A DNA stretch of 64,000 nt, taken from Gammaproteobacteria bacterium. Its GTDB lineage: Bacteria > Pseudomonadota > Gammaproteobacteria > Enterobacterales > Alteromonadaceae. This document shows positions 1-7,892 of this stretch, piece by piece. Where the stretch lies: the NCBI GenBank assembly GCA_018222405.1, contig JAAFAI010000024.1, positions 1-64,000 on the forward strand. Reading direction: 5' to 3'. Every line of letters starts with the position of its first letter. Positions within the stretch are counted from its first letter, which is position 1. The position numbers and the translations under genes are program-made. The notes under the pieces were generated by a model. That model was not told where the DNA came from, did not search any database, and worked only from the letters and a program-made list of their open reading frames with translations.

Positions 1-10
1 CCCGTAGAAA

Positions 11-50
11 GATCGGTCAACCGATCAGTATAAATTTCTTAACTGATCGG
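11..50. repeat. Overlapping inverted repeats upstream of the halogenases
   Basis: Two overlapping palindromes share one arm. GATCGGT (11-17) pairs with ACCGATC (20-26), and CCGATCAGT (21-29) pairs perfectly with ACTGATCGG (42-50). Only one hairpin can form at a time. It lies about 105 bases before the first halogenase. It could be an operator, an attenuator-like structure, or a terminator of an upstream gene outside the window; the nearest T-run (about 69-76) is too far away for a classical terminator. Confidence 0.45.
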
Positions 51-154
51 CATTACGCATTTGTGGGGCTTTTTTGTTCCAGCCGGTTTGCTTTTCCCTT
101 TAAATTCACTAGAGTCAAAAGCAAACCGATGAAAACATGCCCTGAGGATGATTC

Positions 155-1645
155 ATGCCTGATGCAATTAAAAAAGTAGTCATTGCCGGTGGTGGCACCG
201 CTGGTTGGATGACCGCAGCGCTGCTCAACAAAGTACTGGGTAAAAGTGTCGCCATCGAACTTGTTGAGTCAGAGCAAATTGGTATTGTGGGTGTTGGCGA
301 AGCAACCATCCCACCGATTCAAACCTTTAACCGCTTTTTAGGGATCGACGAAAAGGCCTTCCTGAGGGAAACCCAGGGCACCATTAAGCTGGCCATTAAG
401 TTTGAAAACTGGCGCGTACCTGGCGAAAGCTACTACCACACCTTTGGTGCGCCCGGCACCACCATGGGTTTCTGTAGTTTTCACCATTACTGGCTGAAAG
501 CTAAAGAAGCCGGTTTAGACAAGTCTTTCTGGGACTTTGATCTGAATTATCTTGCCTGCCAACAGGGCAAGTTTAATAAAATTAATACTCAGAATCCGCT
601 CTACGACATGCCTTACGCCTATCACTTCGACTCAGCGCTGTACGGGCAGTTCCTGCGCCGCTTTGCAGAGCAAGGCGGGGTAAAACGCACAGAGGGCATT
701 ATTGAGCATGTTCAGCAAAATACCCAGAGCGGTTTTATCACCGGCTTGCAGCTTACTGATGGACGGCAAATCGAAGGTGATTTGTTTATCGACTGCACCG
801 GTTTAAGCGGCTTGTTGATTCGTAAAACCCTGGGGGTTAATTATGAAGACTGGAGTCACTGGTTGCCCGCCGACTCGGCGCAGGCAGTGCCCAGTGAGCG
901 CTTTGACAAAACCCTGCCCTATACACGCAGTATTGCGCACAGCTGCGGCTGGCAGTGGCGTATTCCACTAACGCACCGTAACGGCAATGGCATTGTTTAC
1001 AGCTCGCAATTTACCACAGATGAACAGGCCAACGAGACCCTGCTCGGTAACCTCGACACTAAAGCGCTGGGCGAACCTCGCACTATCCGCTTTAATACCG
1101 GGCGCACCGACCAGCAATGGTGCAAAAATGTGGTGGCTATTGGCTTATCCAGCGGCTTCCTTGAACCACTGGAATCCACCAGCATTCACCTAATTCAGTC
1201 GGGCATTATCCGGCTGATGAAAATGTTTCCTAATCAGGGCATTTCACCCGCCATGGTTGATATGTATAACGCCGAGTCAAAGGATGAGTTTGAAACCATC
1301 CGCGACTTCATTATTTTGCATTATCACGTTAATGAACGTGATGACAGCGAGTTCTGGCGGGCCATGCGCGAAATGACTATCCCGGACCGGCTTGCGCAAA
1401 AAATCGAGGCATTTAAGGAAACCGCCGCGATTTTCAATGAACAGAATGATATCTTCCGTGATGCCTCCTGGGTTCAGGTGATGATGGGACAAGGTCTGTC
1501 GCCCCGGGATTATCACGCCGCCGTAAACGCCATGGATAGCCAAACCCTGCTCAGCGCCATGCAGCAAATTCAGCAGGCCAAAATGCAGCCGGTAGCTAAG
1601 CTGTTAGGTCATGACGAATTTATTGAGCGGTATACCAGCGCATGA
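155..1645 (+). CDS. Tryptophan halogenase family flavoprotein (first of pair)
   Basis: A 496-residue member of the flavin-dependent halogenase family (Trp_halogenase), cytoplasmic, expected to use FADH2, O2 and halide to halogenate an electron-rich substrate. The N-terminal FAD-binding motif GGGTAGWMT is at residues 12-20. The halogenase signature WQWRIP is at 266-271. The lysine expected to carry the hypohalous intermediate is K78, in TIKLAIKF, and the PLEST motif supplies the catalytic pair E340/S341. All key positions are therefore intact. The stop overlaps the next halogenase start by four bases (ATGA), so the pair is probably translated in tandem. The family members found beside glycan-use genes in marine bacteria have no established substrate. 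Free tryptophan should not be assumed. Confidence 0.9.
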   Translation: MPDAIKKVVIAGGGTAGWMTAALLNKVLGKSVAIELVESEQIGIVGVGEATIPPIQTFNRFLGIDEKAFLRETQGTIKLAIKFENWRVPGESYYHTFGAPGTTMGFCSFHHYWLKAKEAGLDKSFWDFDLNYLACQQGKFNKINTQNPLYDMPYAYHFDSALYGQFLRRFAEQGGVKRTEGIIEHVQQNTQSGFITGLQLTDGRQIEGDLFIDCTGLSGLLIRKTLGVNYEDWSHWLPADSAQAVPSERFDKTLPYTRSIAHSCGWQWRIPLTHRNGNGIVYSSQFTTDEQANETLLGNLDTKALGEPRTIRFNTGRTDQQWCKNVVAIGLSSGFLEPLESTSIHLIQSGIIRLMKMFPNQGISPAMVDMYNAESKDEFETIRDFIILHYHVNERDDSEFWRAMREMTIPDRLAQKIEAFKETAAIFNEQNDIFRDASWVQVMMGQGLSPRDYHAAVNAMDSQTLLSAMQQIQQAKMQPVAKLLGHDEFIERYTSA

Positions 1646-3114
1646 GTACCAAGCCGCTACATGTTGTTATTGCCGGCGGTGGCACGGCAGGCTGGATGAC
1701 CGCCAACCTGTTGGCTAAGCGCTGGTTAAGTCAGCCGGTAACTATCACCCTGGTAGAATCACCGGATATTGGCATTATTGGCGTTGGAGAAGGCTCTACA
1801 CCCACCTTAAAACGCTTCTTCAGTGACATGGGGATTGCTGAGCAGGATTGGATGCCCGCGTGTAATGCCACTTATAAAGTCAGTATTCGTTTTGAAGGCT
1901 GGAGTCCGGGGGCGAACATCCCCGCTTACTCCCACCCATTTATCAGCCAACTCGACACCTTTAGCGAACGTTCCTTTTACGTGAACTGCTTTCACCGGCG
2001 TCTGGGGCAGGATGTTATTACCCGCCCTGATGACTTTTTGTTTAACGGCTGGCTGGCCAAACACCAGCTTAGCCCGGTAACTCCACCGAATTTTCCTTTT
2101 CGCATTGAATACGGCTACCATTTCGACTCAGGCCTCGTTGGCGAGTTTCTGAAACGTCATGCCCAGGGGCTGGGCGTTATGCATAAAGCACTGAATATTA
2201 CCGACGTAGAATGTCACCCCAACGGCGATATTGCCGCGCTACACAGCAAAGAAGGCGAGCGTGTAGAAGGCGACTTTTTTATCGACTGCACCGGCTTTCA
2301 GTCACTACTACTGCAAAAAACCTTAAGGGTTAATTTTAAGTCGTTTAAAGATAACCTGTTTAACGACTCAGCAGTGGTCTGCCCTACTCCGGCACAAACT
2401 AAGCTCCCGGTTGAAACCCGTTCTACGGCGCTATCTGCTGGCTGGGCGTGGCAGATCCCGCTAACTAACCGCACTGGTAATGGCTATGTCTACAGCAGCG
2501 ACTTTATCAGTGATGAGCAGGCCGCCAGTGAACTTTGCCGCCATTTAGGCGTGAATGAAGAGTCTGCAGCATTACGTAAACTCACCATGAACGTTGGTCA
2601 GGTAGAGCGGCACTGGGCTAATAATTGCCTCGCCGTTGGCTTGTCACAGGGGTTTATTGAGCCACTTGAAGCCACGGCGCTGCATCTGGTGCAAACCAGT
2701 GTAGAGATTTTCCTCGATCACGTTGATGAGGGTGGTTTTTCTGAGACACAGTGTAATGCATATAACCAGCTTATCACTGAACGATTCGAGCGAGTGCGTG
2801 ACTATATCGTAGCGCACTACCGCCTGAATACCCGCTCAGATAGCGAATACTGGCTGGCCAATCAGCATAACGAAAACCTGTCTGACTCCTTACTGCATTT
2901 GCTCAATGTCTGGTATCGCCGCGGCGACCTGGGCCAGGAAATTCAGCGTCAGCAGCTCGACTCTCATTTTGGCAATACATCATGGCACTGCTTACTGGCA
3001 GGTTACGGCGCATTCCCGCCGCTGGAAAAGGGGGCTACCGCCACAGATTTGTATAAACAAAATGAACTGGCAGCGTTTTTCGAAGGGTGTTTACTGAATT
3101 TCAAACCGCAATAA
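1642..3114 (+). CDS. Tryptophan halogenase family flavoprotein (second of pair)
   Basis: A 490-residue paralogue of the preceding gene, overlapping it by four bases. It keeps the FAD motif GGGTAGWMT (12-20), the halogenase motif WAWQIP (268-273), the lysine K79 in TYKVSIRF and the glutamate E343. The serine that follows the glutamate in PrnA-like enzymes is alanine here (PLEAT, A344). Whether this changes activity or only substrate positioning cannot be told from sequence. The two proteins are clearly homologous but diverged, so this is an old duplication. They could act on different positions or substrates. No dedicated flavin reductase is visible next to the pair. Confidence 0.88.
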   Translation: MSTKPLHVVIAGGGTAGWMTANLLAKRWLSQPVTITLVESPDIGIIGVGEGSTPTLKRFFSDMGIAEQDWMPACNATYKVSIRFEGWSPGANIPAYSHPFISQLDTFSERSFYVNCFHRRLGQDVITRPDDFLFNGWLAKHQLSPVTPPNFPFRIEYGYHFDSGLVGEFLKRHAQGLGVMHKALNITDVECHPNGDIAALHSKEGERVEGDFFIDCTGFQSLLLQKTLRVNFKSFKDNLFNDSAVVCPTPAQTKLPVETRSTALSAGWAWQIPLTNRTGNGYVYSSDFISDEQAASELCRHLGVNEESAALRKLTMNVGQVERHWANNCLAVGLSQGFIEPLEATALHLVQTSVEIFLDHVDEGGFSETQCNAYNQLITERFERVRDYIVAHYRLNTRSDSEYWLANQHNENLSDSLLHLLNVWYRRGDLGQEIQRQQLDSHFGNTSWHCLLAGYGAFPPLEKGATATDLYKQNELAAFFEGCLLNFKPQ

Positions 3115-3240
3115 ATCCTTTTTGCAGATCTGCCTGCATCATTCGAGCTATGGTTAACTGGTAAACCAATCGAATTCGCTTATATAAACGTACTACACTG
3201 ATAATTTGAATCTTTTTTGTATGTTTAGTAAGGGCAATTG

Positions 3241-3522
3241 ATGTCAGGAGACACACCTCAAGCGAATCAACATGCCGATTCGCTATTACCTGATGAAGAA
3301 GAGCAGGATATTCGTGAGCACCAGAGTTTAAATTCGGTCTCGCTGTATGCGGTAATCCACCGCGAGCGACTGGAAGAACTAAGTCGGCTTTTAATGTCAC
3401 TTTGGTGGTCAGGAATCGCGGCGGGAATTGGCATATCAACCTCAGTACTTGCTGAAGGTATCCTGCACTCCGTATTCGCTGGCTCAGACAACCAGTTTGC
3501 TCACGAGATTGGACCAGGCTGA
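3241..3522 (+). pseudogene. Truncated formate/nitrite transporter (YfdC-like)
   Basis: A 93-codon frame starting at ATG 3241. It resembles only the N-terminus of the YfdC-type branch of the formate/nitrite transporter family: an acidic leader, an ELSRLLMSLWWSGIAAG segment matching the first membrane helix, then VLAEGILHSVF. Family members are about 270-310 residues with six helices. Here the frame stops after one helix with an unrelated tail (EIGPG), only 27 bases before the end of the convergent lacI-family gene. It therefore looks like a 5' remnant left by a deletion or rearrangement. A short expressed peptide is possible but unlikely. Confidence 0.65.
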
Positions 3523-3549
3523 GTAATCCGGCTCGCGCCGGGTGCTAAA

Positions 3550-4569
3550 TCAGATGGTTTCACCCAGTTTAATTTCATAAGGTAGTGACATCGAGGTATT
3601 GTCGCCAGACAACAATAGTTTGGCGGCTTCCATTCCCTTCTCCACACTCGACTGACATACCGTTGCCATGTAAGGGCGGGTCCGGGCGGCTTCTTCAATA
3701 CCGTCAAAACCGGTGATCCGCAGTTCACCGGGAATATCAATGCCCATGGTGAGCGCACACTGCAATAACTCAAGAGCAATAATGTCACTCATACAAAGAA
3801 TTACATCGGGTCGCGGCGAACTTTGCAATACTTCCCTGGCGGCCTGAACCGCATACATACCGGCGTTTTCCGGCAAGTTCCAGATCCAGTCGGTGGCTAC
3901 TTCGATACCGGTTTCTTTTAATGCGCGGCAATACCCGTCCAGACGACGATGGGTAATGGATGACTCAGCGTCGAGCAGCGGGCTATCATAAATACGGCAG
4001 GTGCTGGGCGAATCAATCAGACGCAGTCCGAGGATCGCCGCGCGATCGCCTGGCCTGAGGGCTGCTTTAGCAATTTCGTAGCTGGCTTTTTCGTTATCAA
4101 TGTTAATTGCCGGACGGCCTTCGAGGTTAAAATCTACAGTAACGACTGGTTTACTTTGCTGATTTAACTGAGTGGATAAAGCGCCATTACGCGGCGCGCC
4201 GTAACAAATGAAGCCATCAACAAAATCCACCACATCAGTGATGGTATCGGAGTCACCGGCATATAAAAGGAGGTGCTTCTGATTCTCACGCAGTACGCGT
4301 GATACGCCCTGAATAAAGGTGTTAGCAACCGGATCGGTTACCATGTAGTCGAGGCTGTCGGCCAATACCAGAGCAACGATGTTTGACTGTCCCTTACGCA
4401 GGATCTGGGCTGCGCGATTTGGGCCGGTATAACCAATCTCTTTACAGGCTTCGAGGATCTCGGTGCGCTTACTCGCTGATAACTGATCCGGGCGATTAAA
4501 CGCATTAGAAATAGTCGCTGTAGAAACACCGAGCTGCTTAGCAACATCTTTTAAAGTAAGCTTTTTCAT
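3550..4569 (-). CDS. LacI-family transcriptional regulator
   Basis: A 339-residue LacI/GalR repressor, taking ATG 4569 as start (an upstream in-frame TTG at 4590 would add seven residues that do not fit the family). The N-terminus MKKLTLKDVAKQLGVSTAT is the usual helix-turn-helix, followed by the hinge region and a periplasmic-binding-protein-like sugar-sensing domain ending in RITGFDGIEEA and a C-terminal subdomain. Such proteins usually repress carbohydrate genes. The nearest candidates are the halogenase pair and whatever lies left of the window. The ligand is unknown. Confidence 0.9.
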   Translation of the reverse strand: MKKLTLKDVAKQLGVSTATISNAFNRPDQLSASKRTEILEACKEIGYTGPNRAAQILRKGQSNIVALVLADSLDYMVTDPVANTFIQGVSRVLRENQKHLLLYAGDSDTITDVVDFVDGFICYGAPRNGALSTQLNQQSKPVVTVDFNLEGRPAINIDNEKASYEIAKAALRPGDRAAILGLRLIDSPSTCRIYDSPLLDAESSITHRRLDGYCRALKETGIEVATDWIWNLPENAGMYAVQAAREVLQSSPRPDVILCMSDIIALELLQCALTMGIDIPGELRITGFDGIEEAARTRPYMATVCQSSVEKGMEAAKLLLSGDNTSMSLPYEIKLGETI

Positions 4570-4680
4570 AAAGTTATCAACTATTCCCAACCGAACACAT
4601 TACTGCAATCTTCTTAATGTATCTTAAGACGCACTTAATTTCATTAAGTTTAAAAAAATGTTAAAAATAATTCTAGCATA

Positions 4681-4722
4681 AAACAAAAGGTTAAGCGTTC
4701 TAAATCGTTTAACCTTTTGTTT
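4681..4722 (-). terminator. Long AT-rich hairpin after upp
   Basis: Seventeen-base arms (4681-4697 and 4706-4722) pair with one mismatch around an eight-base loop. Read on the minus strand the hairpin ends in a T-rich TTTTGTTTT tract, so it fits a Rho-independent terminator for upp, whose stop is at 4759. The A-tract on the other side makes it possibly bidirectional. It also lies upstream of the lacI-family start, so an operator role cannot be excluded. Confidence 0.65.
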
Positions 4723-4758
4723 AAGGGAAAGCCAGTTTGGTTCGGGAGGGAAGCTAAC

Positions 4759-5388
4759 TTAGCGGGTACCGAATATTTTGTCGCCAGCATCGCCCAGACC
4801 AGGCAGGATATAGCCTTTTTCATTGAGTCGATCGTCTATGGATGCGGTATAAATATCAACGTCGGGATGCGCAGCTTCTACCGCCGCAATACCCTCTGGC
4901 GCTGCGACCAGAAACAGCCCCATTATTTTTTTACAGCCTTTCTGTTTCAGCAGGTCGATAGTGGCAATAAGCGTACCGCCGGTGGCCAGCATCGGGTCAA
5001 CAATTAGCGCGGTGCGCTTATCGATGTTTTTTACCACCTTGTCAAAATAAGCAACCGGTTGCAGAGTCTCTTCATCACGGTACAACCCCACCACGCTGAT
5101 CTTGGCGTTAGGAATAAGGTTCAGCACGCCGTCGAGCATACCCAGGCCGGCCCGGAGTATAGGCACTACGGTAATTTTTTTGCCTTTGATGCTTTTAACT
5201 TTAAGGCTTTCACCGGTCCAGCCTTTAATGTCGACCAGCTCAACCGGCAAATGGCGTGTAGCTTCGTAGGTTAACAGGTTGCCTACTTCGCCTGCCAGCT
5301 CCCGAAAATCTTTACTGCTGATGGAAGCTTCTCGCATCAGGCCAATTTTATGTTGAATAAGTGGGTGGGTGATTTCATGAATAGCCAT
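4759..5388 (-). CDS. upp: Uracil phosphoribosyltransferase
   Basis: Converts uracil and PRPP to UMP in pyrimidine salvage; a cytosolic enzyme. I chose ATG 5388 ([16 protein letters not shown]), which gives 209 residues, close to the 208 of E. coli Upp. A longer frame from 5445 would start inside the palindrome at 5434-5462 and adds a non-conserved leader. The PRPP-binding signature [18 protein letters not shown] is intact, as is the uracil-binding C-terminal region ending [16 protein letters not shown]. No uracil permease gene lies beside it. The identification is secure. Confidence 0.96.
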   Translation of the reverse strand: MAIHEITHPLIQHKIGLMREASISSKDFRELAGEVGNLLTYEATRHLPVELVDIKGWTGESLKVKSIKGKKITVVPILRAGLGMLDGVLNLIPNAKISVVGLYRDEETLQPVAYFDKVVKNIDKRTALIVDPMLATGGTLIATIDLLKQKGCKKIMGLFLVAAPEGIAAVEAAHPDVDIYTASIDDRLNEKGYILPGLGDAGDKIFGTR

Positions 5389-5433
5389 ATTGAACATGCC
5401 TGTGTGAAAACAATAGTTATGGCTATGGTACGA

Positions 5434-5462
5434 CAAAACACTCACAAATTGTGAGTGTTTTG
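5434..5462 (-). terminator. Palindromic terminator between the 182-aa gene and upp
   Basis: A 29-base palindrome with 14-base arms around one central base (5448). It begins 28 bases beyond the stop of the upstream minus-strand gene (5491) and ends in TTTTG on that strand. It most likely terminates that gene. It overlaps the region where a longer upp start would lie, which supports the shorter upp start. Confidence 0.65.
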
Positions 5463-5490
5463 GGTGCTATGTAAAGGGTTTACCGGTGGT

Positions 5491-6039
5491 TTACTGAATA
5501 GATTCCACCACCTGACTGCTGTGGCGACTAAACATATCACGCACTTTAGACACCGACTGCCCATTTTTCAGGTTGACCACTACGGCATAGTGTTTGGCCT
5601 TAACCGCTTTACGGACCACCTCGATTATCTGCGTGCGATCAGGTCGCAGGCTCAGCAGACCGGCCACAAACAGGCCGATAAAGATACCCGGAGAAATAAC
5701 CGCTATGTAAGTTGCCAGCGGATTTTGCTGAGTGAGCGCCGGTCCGATGCTAACCAGCAGATAGGCGGTAATCAGCCCGACCACCAGCCCTGCTGCGCCA
5801 AGCAACAAGTGCGAATACCACATCATTTTACCCAGCGCCTTGCTATCACCTTCCAGCTTGCGGTTAAAGTCGCTGTCACCAGGTTCAATCAGCGTTACCT
5901 GCTGGGATTCCACATCGGTGCCACGCACCACTTGTTCAATGGCTTTATTCGCATTGAGCTTTGAATCAAAGACTGATGCAACCTGCACCTGCTCCGCATT
6001 CACCAATTTTGTACGATAGTTTTGGTCAGACTCAGACAT
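5491..6039 (-). CDS. Hypothetical membrane protein with two helices
   Basis: A 182-residue protein I cannot name. Residues about 75-95 (SHLLLGAAGLVVGLITAYLLV) and 110-130 (YIAVISPGIFIGLFVAGLLSL) are two hydrophobic helices joined by a short loop. The N-terminal 70 residues are soluble and begin with VASVFDSKLNANKAIEQVV, which resembles the start of glycine-zipper or general-stress-type proteins that bind through a small ferredoxin-like fold. The C-terminus is basic then polar (RDMFSRHSSQVVESIQ). It is probably an inner-membrane protein. It is a single-gene unit with its own terminator. Confidence 0.75.
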   Translation of the reverse strand: MSESDQNYRTKLVNAEQVQVASVFDSKLNANKAIEQVVRGTDVESQQVTLIEPGDSDFNRKLEGDSKALGKMMWYSHLLLGAAGLVVGLITAYLLVSIGPALTQQNPLATYIAVISPGIFIGLFVAGLLSLRPDRTQIIEVVRKAVKAKHYAVVVNLKNGQSVSKVRDMFSRHSSQVVESIQ

Positions 6040-6192
6040 ACTGTACCCCGTCTTTTTTCTTACATTCGATAAACACGATACAATCTTTGCGCCAAGTTAT
6101 AAGCTTCTGTTTTTGCTTAACTAAAGTAAAATGGTTACAGAAAACGGTATAGTGAGTGTGCAATTATGGCAGGTACCCTGAAATATTTTCAG

Positions 6193-6219
6193 CAAAAAAA
6201 CAGGGCGAAAACGCCCTGT
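6193..6219 (-). terminator. Terminator of the lower meta-cleavage operon
   Basis: ACAGGGCG (6200-6207) and CGCCCTGT (6212-6219) form a perfect eight-base stem with an AAAA/TTTT loop, followed on the minus strand by a run of seven T. It lies 59 bases beyond the ferredoxin stop, which ends the dmpC-to-ferredoxin unit. Confidence 0.85.
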
Positions 6220-6277
6220 CAAAAAAGTGTTGATAATGTCCAAATTATCCGCACCTCGTGCTCTTTACTCGAAATAC

Positions 6278-6631
6278 CTATTCTCCGCTCTCACTGGTCG
6301 CCAGCAGGAAGGTTTCTGCTTTAACACATTTGCGCTCAAACTGGCGCTGGCATTTCCCAATTACCCGCAGGGTAATATCAGACAGCGGAAACACCTTACA
6401 GGCCAGCACCACGCCGGCCGCCTGTTCTTCCTCACTCACATGACAGCGGCTCATCTTTTTTGCCGTATACTCACCAGTCTCAATCTGAATTTTGCAGATC
6501 CCACAGCCGCCGCCCCGGCAGCCCACCGGGATCCCTTTACGCCCGAGGCGCGCCATACCATCCAGTAACGACTCACTTGCACGACAGGAGAAACTTTCCT
6601 GGGTGTTCAGAATGTCGATTGTATAGGTCAT
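6278..6631 (-). CDS. Plant-type [2Fe-2S] ferredoxin (DmpQ/XylT-like)
   Basis: A 117-residue ferredoxin with the cluster ligands C38, C43, C46 and C78 (C-x4-C-x2-C-x31-C), the classic plant-type pattern. In meta-cleavage operons a ferredoxin of this kind (XylT, DmpQ) re-reduces the active-site iron of catechol 2,3-dioxygenase after inactivation by substituted catechols. Here it is the last gene of the lower-pathway operon, far from the dioxygenase gene at 18.1 kb, whereas in Pseudomonas dmpQ sits directly before dmpB. It could also donate electrons to another partner. The role is inferred from context. Confidence 0.82.
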   Translation of the reverse strand: MTYTIDILNTQESFSCRASESLLDGMARLGRKGIPVGCRGGGCGICKIQIETGEYTAKKMSRCHVSEEEQAAGVVLACKVFPLSDITLRVIGKCQRQFERKCVKAETFLLATSESGE

Positions 6632-6667
6632 AGTGCTCTCCCCTGCCCCGACGCGCTTTAAAGTTGG

Positions 6668-7087
6668 TTATGCGCCAGCTTGCGCCCTTGCCTCAATTTC
6701 GGCTTTGCGGATTTCCGATGCCAGACTACCGGCGATACTCCAGTTCTCTGGCTCAACGGTATAGCAGTTGCCGCGGATATCCGCTTTATCTACCTTTAGC
6801 GTAGCTGCCAGCATGTCAGTAAACTGTTCTGCAATGGCCTTACGCTGCTCAAGGGAGCGCCCTTTCATTACAATGAACTCAAAGAACGGGGCATTCTTCC
6901 CGCCTTTGCTTACCAGTTTGCCGCCCACACCAATTAAATTAGGCGCGTGCAGATCCACAAACACACGAATGCGGTCAACGGGACTGTCCAGTACCTCAGC
7001 ATAAATCTGCGTTGCCTGTTCAATCACCGACTCAATCTGGCCATCGCTGATATCTTTATCAGCAAGGTGAAATTTTACGATTGGCAT
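6668..7087 (-). CDS. Tautomerase-superfamily protein, second in operon
   Basis: A 139-residue protein starting MPIVKFHL, so that removal of Met exposes the catalytic N-terminal proline of the tautomerase superfamily. It is about twice the length of 4-oxalocrotonate tautomerase and looks like two fused beta-alpha-beta units, as in cis-3-chloroacrylic acid dehalogenase and MIF-like members. The operon already has a short canonical tautomerase at 9841-10074, so this one may have another substrate or help with a methylated ring-cleavage product. It sits between the SDR and the ferredoxin genes. The specific reaction is unknown. Confidence 0.78.
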   Translation of the reverse strand: MPIVKFHLADKDISDGQIESVIEQATQIYAEVLDSPVDRIRVFVDLHAPNLIGVGGKLVSKGGKNAPFFEFIVMKGRSLEQRKAIAEQFTDMLAATLKVDKADIRGNCYTVEPENWSIAGSLASEIRKAEIEARAQAGA

Positions 7088-7128
7088 AGTTGTCCTCCCG
7101 GATAAATCTTTAAACGATTAACGGCTGT

Positions 7129-7881
7129 CTAAGGCAACCCTTTACGACGACCAGAATCGAGCATAATCGTTGAGCCGGTCATGCCAATTGCACGATCATC
7201 CAGCAGATTACACACGGCCCAGCCCACCTGCCCGGCGGTGGTAAACTGGTGCACCGAGGACTCTTCCAGTAACTCTTCGAACACATCATCCACGCTGATG
7301 CCACGCTGTTCAGCACGAGCCGCCGCCACATTACGCAAACGCTCACTGTCGGCAGGGCCTGGCGCAATAGTGTGGGCACTGATGCCGCGACGTCCATAGG
7401 CTAGCGAAAGCTGGCGCATAACGTTAACCAGTGCGGCATTCGCCACACCGGCAGACGCAGCATATTCAGTCGGCTCAAGGCCATAATGCCCACCAATGGC
7501 GACAATGCGGGCGTTGTCGCTAAAGTGTTCATCGGCAGCACGACTCAGACGTAAGATGCCGCCCACTTTAATATTGACCGCATCTACCATGGCAGCTGTG
7601 GGCGCTTTTAGAATGCCCCCGGCAACGGCCACACCAGGGCCATGCACCACCATTTTTACCGGACCGGTAATGGCAGATTTAATCGCCTCGATGGCGCTAT
7701 CCTGACTGATATCGGCCTGCACCACGCTAACGTCGCTAAATTGCTCAGTTAAACTGGCCAGCGAGTCAGCGCTGCGGCCAACGGCCAGCACATGCAGGCC
7801 GTTGTCGATAAGCTGTCGGACGATTTCCACGCCGAAGGTACCGGTTGCACCCACAACAATGGCAAGGTTTTTATCAGGCAT
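7129..7881 (-). CDS. SDR-family protein with incomplete catalytic residues
   Basis: A 250-residue Rossmann-fold protein with the nucleotide motif GATGTFG (11-17). The tyrosine of the SDR active site appears as Y140 in EYAASAGV, but the lysine expected four residues later is alanine (A144), and the usual upstream serine lies in an IGGHYG stretch instead. The usual NNAG motif is replaced by HGPGVA. It may bind NAD(P) without doing standard SDR chemistry, or it may use a shifted set of residues. It is embedded in the lower catechol operon between dmpG and the second tautomerase, so a role in processing a ring-cleavage product or side product is likely but unproven. Confidence 0.75.
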   Translation of the reverse strand: MPDKNLAIVVGATGTFGVEIVRQLIDNGLHVLAVGRSADSLASLTEQFSDVSVVQADISQDSAIEAIKSAITGPVKMVVHGPGVAVAGGILKAPTAAMVDAVNIKVGGILRLSRAADEHFSDNARIVAIGGHYGLEPTEYAASAGVANAALVNVMRQLSLAYGRRGISAHTIAPGPADSERLRNVAAARAEQRGISVDDVFEELLEESSVHQFTTAGQVGWAVCNLLDDRAIGMTGSTIMLDSGRRKGLP

Positions 7882-7892
7882 AATGCACCTTT

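Noticed and set aside
1-33. End of an upstream coding region (ten codons then TAA)
   Set aside because: Too short to recognise and it overlaps the inverted repeats; the window edge prevents a decision.
5389-5445. Longer upp with 19 extra residues from 5445
   Set aside because: The leader is not conserved in the family and its start falls within a terminator palindrome.
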